A stretch of DNA of 64,000 nt from Lichtheimia corymbifera B2541 (Eukaryota; Mucoromycota; Mucoromycetes; Mucorales; Lichtheimiaceae). The DNA is taken from NCBI GenBank assembly GCA_000697475.1, contig JNEU01000936.1, positions 43,049 to 107,048 on the forward strand, in the 5' to 3' direction. The number at the start of each line of letters is the position of its first letter. Within the stretch, counting starts at the first letter, position 1. A model generated the notes under the pieces. That model was given only the letters and a program-made list of their open reading frames with translations. It searched no databases and was not told the DNA's origin. The position numbers were made by a program, and so were the translations under genes. Below, piece after piece: positions 36,175 to 48,388 of the stretch.

Positions 36175-36448
36175 TCACAGCCTCTGTCCTCCTCTTGTAT
36201 TATAGATCCAGACCCCTCCTTCTTCTCCTATCCCATTCATCCCGCCTAAATTATACATATAGTGATTGTATCAATAATATCCTGAAGAAAAACCATCGCA
36301 TCAATTCTATTGGGATCATTGCAGTAGAGGTAGTGGAGTTGGGATGGTAACAAAATGAATAACCAAAAGAGGAGCAGATCAACAAAACTAGTAAAGAGTA
36401 GTAGAAGAAGTTGCAAAAGTGATGGTGGTAATAAGGGAGGTCATATAG

Positions 36449-37156
36449 TCAGGTTTGAAGAGGGCTGCTGTTGTTTGGTGGAGGAGGAGAAGGTGAAGTC
36501 GACTTGTTGCTGCCGATACGAAACATGCGACTGATACGAAAGAGGGATGATGATGAATGAGTACTTGCTGACTTTAGAGCACGCTTGTAAGAATCAAGAA
36601 AAGCAATCTGCGGCTTATTGAAAGCGCCCCTGCGTTTTTCGCGGATATATTCAATGGCATCCAGCGGCTTCATGCCCATTTCAATAAGAGCAATCGCAAC
36701 CAAGACAGGAGCTCTGCCAAGACCGGCTACACAATGTACGGCAATTGTAGGTGTTGGATCTTGCTGCTTGGTCTTTTCAATCAATGTCAACCATTCACGC
36801 ACAATCTGGGCTGGTGGCTATTATAGAGAAATGCATAAGAAATCTTGCCATGGTCGCTATGGGGATATATACATATATATACATACCAATCCACCATCCT
36901 TGAAAGGCAAGTCAATCACTTGGATATTGCGATCCATCAACCGATTGGCACTGTAAGTAGGCTGACAGCATCGTACCACAGCAGCAACCTGCAACCGGTC
37001 AAACTGCTCAATATAGAAATCGAGTGTGGACTCTGTCGGGCAATCGAGAATCAAGAATCGAAGCGATGAGTTTGGGCAGTCAATGAGTGAGAGCATGCGG
37101 CCTAGTGGCGAGGATCCGTTGCGAGCTGTGAAACGCTTGTCGCTAATGTTGACCAT
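36449..37156 (-). CDS. PRL (PTP4A)-type protein tyrosine phosphatase
   Basis: Two exons in transcription order: 37156-36887 and 36817-36449; 212 residues. The P-loop is HCVAGLGRAPVLVAIALIEM, with the CxxGxxR loop and the Ala after Arg typical of PRLs, followed by KKRRGAFN-like EKRRGAFNKPQIAFLDSYKR. The WPD-loop equivalent is LPFKDGGL at the exon border. PRLs are small membrane-linked phosphatases tied to Mg2+ transport control and growth. Unlike animal PRLs the C-terminus is a Ser/Pro tail (ending SSPLQT) with no CAAX box. Convergent with RSPRY1, 274 bp apart. Confidence 0.87.
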
Positions 37157-38871
37157 TGTTATGTGGGGTAAAAGAATATGGTTGTTGATGTGAGTATAAA
37201 GAGATGGAAGACGAGATCAGGGAGAGAGAGAGAGAGAGCGAGAGAACAAGGCCCGTGAATAACAAGAGAGAGGGGTGATATTGAACAAGAAGAATTTATG
37301 GAGAGATCTGCCGTCGTCGTACTGTGCCAGCAATAGGGTCGAAGATGTTTTGATCAAAGGTTGGATCAAAAGAAGGTGAAGGCATAAGTGGGTGGAAAAG
37401 GGAACAAGAAGATATGAAAGAAAAAGAAAGAGACGGCTCTATGAAAAATTTTGACGGAGATAGCAGGTGTCAGCGACCCAACCCACTACTTAACCACCAC
37501 CACCACCGGATCAACTTGTTTTGGTTGGTTGCCCGTGCGATCCTCTCTCTTTTCGGATGCAGCACCATACTCAAATCCCATAAAAAGAGATAGAAAAGGG
37601 GTACACATGCAACCGCAGCGGCTGTGCGAGTCATCCCCGCCACATACACATACACACATGCATTAATATGCAATAATAACTCATCATTCCACTACTACTC
37701 TCATCACTTTTCATCTTTATTTTCCGAGAACAACTCGCCACCTTACATTTGAGTTGCCACTTGACCCCTACCCAAAAGTAACCAGCCTAAATGCCCACAT
37801 TATAATCATCCCCCAGACAAACTGAAACTTGGTGGCGCCCTCAACAGAAAACGATAACGTTATTTATTGCCTCGCCTATTCACATGGTCTCACTTGTGCA
37901 AACAAGACGTATGGCATCATAATTTAGCTCCCGTGATATATGATGAGAAAAGGATTTATTCTGTCACAAGTAATGGATGGTGGTGCATTGTATTGACCAT
38001 TTGCCTGGAATCCTCGTGTACAAATATCTCGCACTATATTGCTTGTATTCCAGCTTTACACTACTCGATGTAGAGCGGGCAATGATTTCCTTCGGATATA
38101 AAAGATCCTCTGTTTCTATTGGTGGTTGCCCAAACTACTAACTACCATAACGCTGATGGCAATGATAATGATGATCAACTTCACCATAGCAACCAACCCG
38201 GTTATTGCACTATGAGCTGTGCACATGCTGAGAAGATGCGGCATTTTCCCTATTTGATGTCAGCGCCGTGCGCGCATTATGCACATATCTATTTTACCAC
38301 GGTGCATCTTTGGGCTTATCAGCTGGAAGGGAAAGGGTGTACTGTATGTTGGTCGTGGGGGGACCAAAGAGAGAAAGAAAGGGGGAAGGAACCAATGGCA
38401 GATTTCCGGATGATGCAAGGTAAACATTTAGAGTATAATTCATTCCGTGATGACCACATGACGCAACTCAACATGGTTCCTTTTTAGCGGGGATCAGAGA
38501 TGCATCACCCACACAAGGGTCTTTTTCGCTACGTGCACCATTTTTCGCTTTCACTTATCTCTGACTATAATCACACCTTTATGCCTGTACGTCATTTTCA
38601 CACCCGTGTGCGCATATGATACCTCGCTCGTATACATTATTGCTAACATTCCTCCTCCTCCTAGATTGGGTCAATAGGATGACTCATTACGACAACTGCG
38701 TCGTTTGTTGCTACGCCGATTAGGTCTGTAACGGATTTAATCCTTCTGTTGTGCGTTCCTTTTTCTACTGCCGTGGCACCGTGATACGAGACTATTTTTG
38801 AAAAAGCCTGTTTTTTTACTTGCGACAAGCTATGTGTATCAAGTATTGTGTATATATGGTCATTGCATCAG
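37157..38871. other. gene-poor region
   Basis: The first 250 bases are the PRL promoter and leader with a GA run (about 37218-37240). Beyond that are short open stretches in several frames, none with recognised homology. No RNA gene or mobile element was recognised. Confidence 0.4.
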
Positions 38872-39543
38872 ATGATATGCCATTATGGTAACTTAGCTGT
38901 GGCTGATAAACTAGGATTGAGATATGGGACATTGGATGTCATTCTTGCGGATAGGAATTGGGATGTTGACCAGCGGTTGGTCGTAGAGCCAAACATGTGG
39001 ATGAATACGGAAGAACTTATCCGGAGGGGTGGGATGGATATCCGCAGCGTTGTGTGGGTGTCAGCAGATTCGATAAAGGAAAATGAGAGAAAAAAATATG
39101 AAGCAAATAACGTCAAGCGTGAATTTGTGTGCCATCCTTACACCAACATGGTCATCATCAGTAATACTGTATGCATTTATCACGCTCATAGTCATAGCCA
39201 AGCACAACCATCTATGATTGCTATAGATGGACAGTATAGCTCACATGATCTAAATCGTTATCGCTTGCATTTGATATCATCATCTGGTCCAACGAGTGCT
39301 CTGATACCCTCTTGTGCGATCCCAATCTCAATCGTGGGAGGTCACTCAGCGCTTTACAAACGTTGAATACAGTGAAGCATGTCAAGCGATCCAAGAACAA
39401 ATGGACGTGGCATATCCTAAAGATAGACACCTCGACTTATGTTGGAAGAATAACTGCAGCAGACATTTGCCTCTTGCAATATACCCTACTTGTGGTATAC
39501 ATATCCGTGATCCTAATACCTGTCAACTACCACATATTGCATG
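38872..39543 (+). other. candidate gene or gene relic of unknown function
   Basis: ATG at 38872 begins a strongly coding-like frame (LADRNWDVDQRLVVEPNMW, then MNTEELIRRGGMDIRSVVWV) that weakens after about 39150. Another protein-like stretch in a different frame (about 39330-39543: QRFTNVEYSEACQAIQEQ, then RHLDLCWKNNCSRHLPL) ends in TGA. A GTATGC donor at 39169 is good, but no convincing acceptor puts the two in one frame. It may be a spliced gene or a frameshifted pseudogene. Not recognised. Confidence 0.35.
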
Positions 39544-41886
39544 AATGTATAAATGATGGCAACATGATCAGGTTGAGGAGCATTCAACTGGAAATCACCC
39601 CTTTGCTATAATTATGGCACCGACGACGAGGATTATCGCACAATCGTACCACTCTTCAAAGCTCGATACGTTTTATGAAGGATCATTCTGCTGGATTTAG
39701 TGCTAATGTAAAGATAAAAAGGGCAGGAAGCATATTGGGCATGAGGTCAAATAAGATACAATGGAAAGGGGGGTATCGGGAGGATATACATCGTTAGGAT
39801 CAAACCTCTCGTCGCTGATCTTTGAATCTGCGGATGATGATATTGCACACCACATATTACATCCTCGATTTACGGCGCTCGATGCATGATACTACAAGTA
39901 CGAATTGCTTAACGAATCTCGGGACTATACATAGGAGAGAATAAAACAATGGAGGAGGAAAGAAGGAAACGTGCCCTTGCATATGGAGCCGACAATCACC
40001 TGATCGACGATCGTTTCCAAGTATGTAAGCACTTGAGTATACATAGCCATCCCCAAGCTATTGCACAACATAAAGGCTCAAAATACACCATATAATGATC
40101 GTGAGAACTGAAATGCACCATGATCCGCCTATAAGATGCGATCACGTTATCGCGCTTGGGATTCAAGCTGCTACCTACTTGTGAATTTACGGTAGCAGGA
40201 TCATTGGTTGTCTTAATCCGTGGAGTTGCTTTGAAGCTTTAAGCCACGCTGATAGGGGTGTTATTTCTCAGAGATCCCTTTCCCACATAAACGACGACAA
40301 GGTTCAGCTTGTTAAGGTTACACGCGTGCTAACACCCGAGAATTTGGATGTTCATACTGTCGAAAATATCAACCGGCAATACGTAGGGAGTTAGAGAGAG
40401 AGAAAAAAAGTCAACTACAAGTAAAAAAAAAAGGGGGCACCGAAAGAGAGACGTTGATGACATTATTGTTGTTGTGCTTATCATGTTATTGGTGGTCATC
40501 TCTTGTCAGCAAGGTACATGTACAAGTCCAGGTCATGGGCCAAGTTTGTCAATCATGTAATACCATGGCCGTATTATGTTTGAGGAGTTGTTTGATTTAC
40601 TGGACCAGCTTCTGCGATAGGACCATCAGGAGCCATGGATGGCACAAGAGGCAACGATACATGCGTGTGTAAATGTACGGTGACTCTCACTCCATACCGA
40701 TGATTTTCATCGATTATTGCCTTGTTCAGTAATCATCAACATTTGCCGTGTGATCTCCCGCACATGGATCAAGACACAACAACGACACCCCTGATATGAC
40801 TCCACGCCTGGTTGCTGTAAATGTCATCTACCCGTTGGTTTGGGGTGCTAAACAAATACCTCAACAAGGCAGGCATTCACGCTGATACCATCTGTATGTG
40901 ATGGTAAGCTCATTAATTGTGATATGCAGGGATTTTACAAGCCAAGATGAAAAGATCATCGCTCGTTAATGTTAATGGCTGCCTTAGCAGCAGCATTAGC
41001 AGCAGCTACTCCTCATCATCCTACTACCCAACTCATTCTCATTCCTCCTGCTAGTGGATCCGAATTACTCAACACCAAAAGCAGAAGTTTTTTGGTTCCA
41101 CATAGTCGGCTTTTTTATTTGTTGCCTTTCAAAGAACAGAATGAAGGAGCACAAGCAGTTCACGCTTTGTCGTAGTACAGTGCTGGGTGTGCTCAACGTC
41201 TTGGTTCATTTCCCAAAACCCCCTCTTTGTTCGGAGGTACTTAGTAAGTTTATCAAAACAAATGCACGTCCACTGTTGGATGCATGCCAATCACCTTGAT
41301 TCCCGAGTCGGGTTGTCATTCAACGTCAACTTGGTCCCCCTTGCTTTCTCTACCTGCTTCCAAGAAACCCCCATCCTTCATTGCATAATGACACGCAGTA
41401 TAGCACGCTGGGATCACGTATAATATATGTAATAAAGACTATATTTATATATACTAAATACTATACCAGGGAAGAACCGCAGAGGAGATGAGAGTGTGAG
41501 CGAGAAAAAAAAGCATCCAATAAGCTAATTATGATACAGAGAAGAAGGCATCGTGGGAGGGGGGAAGAATAGGATTGTGGAAAGAGAGCGAGTGACTGAG
41601 ATGGGATATCAGGGGAAAAAACGAAAGAAAAAACTATGATAGATGAAGATAAAAGAATAAACGTAGTCATAAAAGAAATAAACGAAACACTCTTTGTTGG
41701 AGATTAACCTTTGTCAACCCTTGCCTTGCTCTTTCTCGCTCTGTCCTCTCACAAAAAAGGCGGGGAAAGGAGTTGATACGAGATAGAACGAGAGAGAAAA
41801 AGAATAAGGAACACGGGATGAAGATATATATCGATGGACTATTGTAGCATAGAAGACGATGGCGAAAATTGAGTAGTCGTGATGAA
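39544..41886. other. gene-poor region
   Basis: No gene recognised. Short open frames only, a few CA/GA-rich tracts, an A run near 40423-40433 and a CAG/GCA run near 40980-41000. The last 400 bases are purine-rich and may hold the 3' side of the next gene. Confidence 0.4.
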
Positions 41887-42664
41887 TCATGCTTCACGGG
41901 GTTGTTGTTGTGTTGGCTGTTGTTTCTTTTTTCTGCGACCAGGATGAGCAGCACCTTCAACAATACGACGTACAAGCACAAAAACGCCTTCTGACGAGAC
42001 AACAATGTCTATAAGACCAGTAAGCATGTGTTATCATCATCGCGTATGCACACAACCCTTTCTCCCTTTTATCTTTTGCCGCCTCTGTATGTGCACACAT
42101 ACAGCAGACACGTTCTCATCCCTTTGCAAACTTACTTTGCACCATATCTGCCATGCAATATCCTCCCAGATTCGCCTGCCAAAAGTAAAAGTCAGAGATA
42201 ACGTTGCCGGTTTGATAGTGATTTTCGAGATCTCGTTGATGCTTAAGAGTGAGTGGATGGAAATCCTGTTCTTTCATAACACCCCACTCAGCATGGTATT
42301 GTTTGTTTGGATCAGCTCCAGCTACATTGAGTGATGTGTTGCTGGTTGAGGATGATGACACATTTGGATTAACTGGTTTGGTAATCGTCGATGAAGACGA
42401 TGATGTAGTGGTAGCTGCTGTGGTAGTAGTAGATGTTGTTGGTGCACCACCTGTGGCAGCAATTGATGGATCCATATTCCAGGATGATGGCGGAGGAGGA
42501 TGTTGTGATGGTGGTGGATTGGCTGTAGGTGAAGAAGTTGAAGAAAGAAGCGGTGGATGAAGGAGGCCATACGACATCATGTGGTTGGGGCCAGTGGCTG
42601 CTGTTGCTGTTGCTGTATTTTGATCTTCAGGACGATATGCCATAGCAGTGGTGTGTTGTGACAT
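41887..42664 (-). CDS. conserved-looking protein with WWE-like C-terminal domain
   Basis: Two exons in transcription order: 42664-42136 and 42008-41887 (intron 127 nt, GTAAGT-TTATAG, split AAC codon); 216 residues. Residues 1-120 are Pro/Ser/Thr-rich and disordered. Residues about 125-197 look folded: EWGVMKEQDFHPLTLKHQRD, LENHYQTG, GGYCMADMVQN, then VLVRRIVEG. The order W...(F)HP...LE..Y...MVQN...VRR resembles WWE domains, which bind ADP-ribose and occur in ubiquitin and PARP proteins, but the second Trp is Phe. The tail is basic (PGRRKKKQQP). The domain call is inference; the gene model is well supported by phase. Confidence 0.6.
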
Positions 42665-44488
42665 AAAAGAAAGAAAGAAAGAAAGAGAAGGAATGAAAAG
42701 GGGGGGTGGGTGAATAAGCCGGGTATTTAAAGTTTTCGTGCGTGTATATATGTGGTTTCTTTTTTGTCATAATAGTTTGTTCACTCACCCTATCAATCGC
42801 TTGCTCGCTCTCACTCGCTCTCACCCCCTCTACTCATGCACAGTATAAACAGTGCGCTGTGCGTCAAATGTTTCCGGCGGTGGATGTGTGCCTGAAATGA
42901 TCGAGTCGTGTAACCTGTAAAGAGAGATCGTCAGTTTAAAGTAAAGCTCAGCCATATTTGGGGGTCGGGGGTTGGAGAAAGTAAAAGAATGATGAGAGCG
43001 TACAAGTGAATGTGTGTTGATAAATAGGTATGTTTGTCAAAATATGGGCGTCCATTCGTCATCATTGCTTGTGCGTATTGCAAGGTGTGGTTGATTGTTA
43101 CTAGAACAGAGAGTGTAATTGCTGAAAATGTGTCTTGCTGAGTATGGGGTATGTGCCTCGCTAGGTTTTCTCACTCTTTTCTATACGCCCAATGCACCCC
43201 TGAAGCGATAAACGTGCAGCATCACCCACAACAGCAACTATCATGGGGGAAAGGGGTACCTGGGGCCCATAACAGATTTACCGTTTCTTTGCTATGATAC
43301 CAATAACAAAGAGAACAAAGAAATCATATTTTATTATGCATCATGATACAAAACAAGGCCTTCTTGTTACACCCTGCAAGGTTTCGCCAAGCAAAACTTA
43401 AACTTGTTCGGCAAAAAAAGGCGTCAAAGTAGACCGATCTACATGCCGTCAATATATTTCATGCTGACAACAAATATGGGGTAATAATGTGTGATTGCAT
43501 AAAATACGTGCTTGTACGTCGATGTACACCCAAACAACACGTAAGGATATATAAACGTGTGATAGTCTTTATGCTCTCCCTCCTCAGTAACATGATCCCA
43601 TAGGTGGAACGTGCGGTGTGAGTGAGTAAAGTGTAATACCCACGACGCGGAACGTGCGACCACATTGCACTGCATGATGAAGTGAGACCTTGTACTCCCA
43701 TATTTAACTCAGTGTCAAAAAAGACAGTGCTTGACAGGTTAGAAAAGGCATAAACCTTGTTTTTATCTTCTGTGTTCAAGGGTGGTTTGTGTGCCGTGTA
43801 TGTTGCGTCCCTACTATATTGGGACCAATGTTCTTTATGTTTGGTTCATGACACGCCCAGGCCACCATCATCAAAGGTGAGTTTGTGGTAAACATAGATA
43901 TATGCGGTGTAGCAGAGAAAACAAGCGCAGCTGTGCACAACCAGGAATATGTATACGCTAATATACCTTGTCATGGGGAATCACTGCTTGTCTAAAAAGG
44001 GATCACGTCACGCAAAAAAAATCGACAACGGCAGGAAGGGGTGTCCTTTGGTCAAGGAATAAAAACGTATGAACCTGACCCTATCTTGGCAATTAACGTG
44101 CACTTGACTATCCCCATCATTGTATGTGTTCTTGCTATTGCTATTGGCTACTTGTTGAATTTAATAAGAGAAGATGGGTGCTCACTCTTTCTTTTCTCCC
44201 AAAGCAACTAGCGCCCTTTCGAAAACAACAGGAGCAAAATAAGGGTTGATGGGGGTCCGAGTTGGATTGAATTCAAGGGTGCATCTAGAAACATGCCGAA
44301 TTGCTAAGATGACCCTACACTTGAGTCAGTAATTGTACAACGTATCTCAATACTGCCTAGTCATTCATGCTTCAGCAAAAAGCCAGTGTTTATTGGGGAT
44401 GAGGATGATAAAATGCAAATGATGACATGTTGTATACGTGTTTTTTTATGATGATGTATATATAGTTGGTGTGATAGGTGTCTATGGT
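42665..44488. other. gene-poor region
   Basis: Promoter side of the WWE-like gene on the left. On the minus strand 43439-43675 is open from an ATG for 78 codons (HLWDHVTEEGEHKDYHTFIY) and could be an exon or relic, but has no recognised relative. The rest shows nothing clear. Confidence 0.35.
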
Positions 44489-47087
44489 TTAAGAGCACAA
44501 GTGATTGAGGATAATGAGGCACGTGAGAATAAGTGCTGCCCTGAAACGTAAATCCTGCCATATCAATGTCCACTTTGAGACTGTTGGTTTCTCATGCCAT
44601 ACAGCCTGGTCGTCGTCATCATCGTCATCATCATCCGAGGATGGTGTTGAAGAGGTTGGTAGCAGTGGTACGTGTTGGTAGTTGGAAGAGCGGTGTTGAT
44701 CAGTTGTAGCGGAAGCGGATGATGATGTTGATGATGCACAGATCCACTGAGAAATGTCGCTTGTGGTCCGATTGAGATGGTAGCACACGAGAATAAACAC
44801 CACGCTGGATACCGCAAGGTTGATCCACCATCCCATGGTACCATGCTTTACCCAAGAGGGATTCGTCAGCACCACCAGCAGCCCCTTGGTATCAGCTGCA
44901 AGCCACATATGAAATTGTCCAATGTAGGCCTCCAGGGAACACTTGCCAATAAACTCAAAAAGACCCAATGTCGTATTACGCAACCGCTTCGTTGCATTAC
45001 GCAACACAATAAAGGCGATAATAGGAATCCATGACAAGTAAGGATGATAAGCGGTATACGCCTGCTTGCTGGGAAGTGATCGTTCAAAGTAAAAGTACCA
45101 TGTCAATGCCGCAATCGATATTACAGCGGATGCCACCTTCACCAACAACCAAGCTTGATGTTGCACACGTTCGATACGATCGGACAAATGAATGACACCA
45201 TATGCAAATAGCATGCCGATATACACAATCCAAGCATCCAAGGCCATACGGAATCGCCACATATCCACATCCCAATGGACATTGAATATCACTTGCAATA
45301 AAGAGAACACCGCTTCCAATACGCCGTCAGCATGGATCAATACTCCTGTCAGGAAGCCCATAACAACTATCTTGCCAAGCAAAAACCAAGGCTTGCTTTG
45401 GTTGTGTGTATGGCCCACAAACATAGTCAGCCAAATGACACCGAACCAGAACGTAACAAGAGGAGTGAAGTAGTAGCTCAGGTAATCGGTATCCATCACG
45501 TACACCAGTACCACGGTCAAGAGATTGAGACGCAACAAGATACTGAATACACGTGCAAATCCAAAGTCGCCTTTCTTGTAAAAGAAGCTAAAGTGGCCAT
45601 ACCCTGTCTGGAACAAATATGCCGCCACTAGCACGCGCATAATATTGTAGATAGCGGGAACATCGATTGCATCCATAAAATGATACACCAGAATAATAAT
45701 TTGCATCCATCCTTTCCATTCATCGGTTTGTGCTCGATTCAGAAAGCCTTGGTCGTCTTGATTTTTGGTACGAAGCGTCAAAATAGCACCGGCAAGCGGA
45801 ATCACCAGCAACCAGCCAAAGGTTGAAGCATCAAATAACTTGAACACCTTGCCGAAAAGATGAGTGCGATCACCAATGTACATGTATACGACACCAAGCC
45901 CGAAAACGAATAGCGAGACCAATACATCCATTGAAGGTAAGAAAAGACACATTGAAGCGATACGATGGCAGTATCCATTGGGCGATGTGTAGTTAAGAAG
46001 AGCATAACCAATAGGCACGCGTATCAAGAAGAAGACAAGAAGCATGATTTGTAGCCATGAAGGAGTTGGGTATCTTGTACAGCAGGTTGTGTCGAATGGA
46101 AAGTGTTTGGGCAGCTCGTTGTTGCATCGATAATTCAATGCCAGGGAGGCCTGAATCGAGGTAACACCTGAGAGATAGTGTAATCCATCCGCTGTCATGT
46201 TGGTGGTGCTTGATCCAACTGTATTCCAAACATGCGGTATCACAAAAGGTGTCTTTGGCTTCAATGTTTGTTCACGTCCTCGAAGATAGGTGTTCATGCG
46301 ATGGATCTTGTCGGCTGTAATCGTGTCACCACGCTCCGGACTCAACAAGTCATATTGTGGAACTTCGACAGGTGATAGCATCACTGCATCAGCAACATGG
46401 CTCGCTTTTTCCACAGCATCCATGACTTGATCCACGGCTACCTTCCAATCGTCAAAGTATCGATCACCGAGATTCTTCATGTACCAAGGACCGCTGCCGA
46501 TAATCAATAGACTGGCTCGACGACGATGATCATCATCATTATCATCATTATCATCTTCGCTGTATACGCCACGATCTTTGTTGAGCATCTCCAATGTACG
46601 TGATTGGTTCAAGTATGGATCCCACCATAGCTCAATGGACATGCCGTATTTCTCAGAAGAGTACATCCTATCTGAATGCTTGGAAGGGCCTGATCGCTTC
46701 AATTTCATATCGGGTATAAAGGATGTCATGGCCGTGAATTGTTCTCGCATGATGGAGTCGCCCACATAGAGCACCCTTGAATGGTTGAGGCACTTGGACA
46801 TTTCATGTGGTGTATAATTGTGTGGCATACATCCTGAGGGTTGCCACGTGGTATAATTGTCGCCAATCCACCATCCATCGTTTAGCATGCCATTGCATCG
46901 TGTACTATCCTGGGGAACTATTGCATGAAAACAAGCATAAGCATCATGTTTGTTTGAATGCTCACAAACGATCCTACTTACCTGCAATGTATCTTACAAG
47001 TGATAGCAGCAGTACAAGAAAGAGAGTAAAGGTGGCGCCGATATGGATAATGGTGGCACGAGTAGAAGGACTGACAATGGCACCCAT
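44489..47087 (-). CDS. CAS1/CASD1-type polysaccharide or glycan O-acetyltransferase
   Basis: Two exons in transcription order: 47087-46982 and 46917-44489; 844 residues. One N-terminal membrane anchor (about 14-34: IGATFTLFLVLLLSLVRYIA) is followed by a lumenal SGNH/GDSL domain with RVLYVGDSIMREQF (Ser90 as likely nucleophile) and ADGLHY (about Asp279/His282). From about residue 330 roughly a dozen membrane segments form an acyltransferase-3-like channel domain with the CAS1 signature area (FEFIGKCSLEAYIGQFHMWL). The family acetylates capsule glucuronoxylomannan in Cryptococcus and sialic acid in animals, in the Golgi. In this fungus a wall or secreted glycan is the likely target. The tail is Ser/Asp-rich. 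The start lies in exon 1; intron 1 matches phase. Confidence 0.9.
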
Positions 47088-47903
47088 TTCGAAGGAATGG
47101 GGGGATAGATTGGAATGAAGGAATGAGACAATGAGGAGGAGGAGAAGAAAGGAACAAGGTACTTTCGATAGTTGTGAGCGCGCCAGAAAAGGTGCATGTG
47201 TGGATGTTTCTTTGTGTGCCTGCCACTAAACCAGATCTGTCATGTCAATTTCCAAGTGATACCACCATCCTCATCTTCCGACACGCAGATCCTTTTACTT
47301 CTTATCCGCATGGGGTTTAGTTGCCCTGCTCTTCTCCCTATTTTTGGTTCCTTGTTGCTCATTTTGATGCTGCTATGGTAGTTATCGCTTGAATAAACCT
47401 GGTAACAACATCTTGGACTAAAGAATGAGATCATTCTCACATTTACAATGGACACATTCACATGATGCGATTGGTTACAGCAACCCATTTTATTCCCATT
47501 TGATGATTCGTTTATGGATTTCCGCTTGATCTCCCTTGTTCCTATTCCCTGGTTCGGTTACACCAATTTCGCTTCAGCTATTACATCTTCCCCGCTCCTT
47601 CCCTTCTCTCCATAACACACACACACACACTTTTGATCTATCCCAGTAGTAGTAGTGCCAGCATTGTTGTGCACCAATCGATCCACGATGATGGATTATC
47701 GTTGTACCTTATCCGTTGCCATGGGGTTGCTATGACATAAAAGCTCAATCGCAGTGGTTGCCCTAGATGATATAGTAATTGCTTTCTTTTATGGAAGGCT
47801 TAGAAAAGAAGGGCGTGGATAGGATTCCATTGAGCAAAAACACACATGACTCTCGCATGTATGCACTTTTCCAAGTGATATACATGCGTAATGCATGATT
47901 AAT
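47088..47903. other. intergenic, promoter of the CAS1-type gene
   Basis: CT-rich and AC-rich (47612-47631) sequence with no recognised gene. Confidence 0.45.
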
Positions 47904-48266
47904 TTACTTCATGCCTGATTCAATTGCTGCATAGTTCAATAAACGACAAACGTAGAAAGAAGTGAAACCATTCCCAAATGCGTCGTGCGTGAATCGTAAC
48001 CATGTACGAGGGCCATTTTTAGTTGTAATATATGCATTGTATATAAGATAATGGTCACTTAAAGGTCTGGACAGGGGAGAATTGAGTAGTTGTTGTCTAG
48101 ATGCATGATCGCGTGTGGCCAGGTACACATCATCTTTCCTCAGCTTCCTTAATTTCTTTTGAATCACCTCCGAGAGCAATATCAACCCATGGCTGGACTG
48201 GACCCTGTTCTTTAAGTTTGTGACAATGATAAACCACGTGGGACCTGTATCATGCGTTAAGGGGTA
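47904..48266 (-). other. unidentified open fragment downstream of the VTC gene
   Basis: About 120 codons stay open on the minus strand from an acceptor-like CCATTAG at about 48267 to TAA at 47904-47906. It is protein-like (IILVTNLK-type start, VIQKKLRKLRKDDVYLATRD, then WLRFTHDAFGNGFTSFYVCR) but has no good ATG. It may be a terminal exon whose start was missed, or a relic of a larger gene. Not recognised. Confidence 0.35.
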
Positions 48267-48388
48267 TTTCTAATGGACAAAAACTCTAGTAATGTGATGA
48301 TCTTTTTACTTGACATGAAAAAATTGTATTCGTACAGCGATGTCATTTGAGTACATACAGGTATCGGGAAGGGTGAAAATGATGATGA

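Noticed and set aside
45192..45631. Plus-strand ORFs inside the CAS1-type gene
   Set aside because: Antisense shadows of membrane helices.
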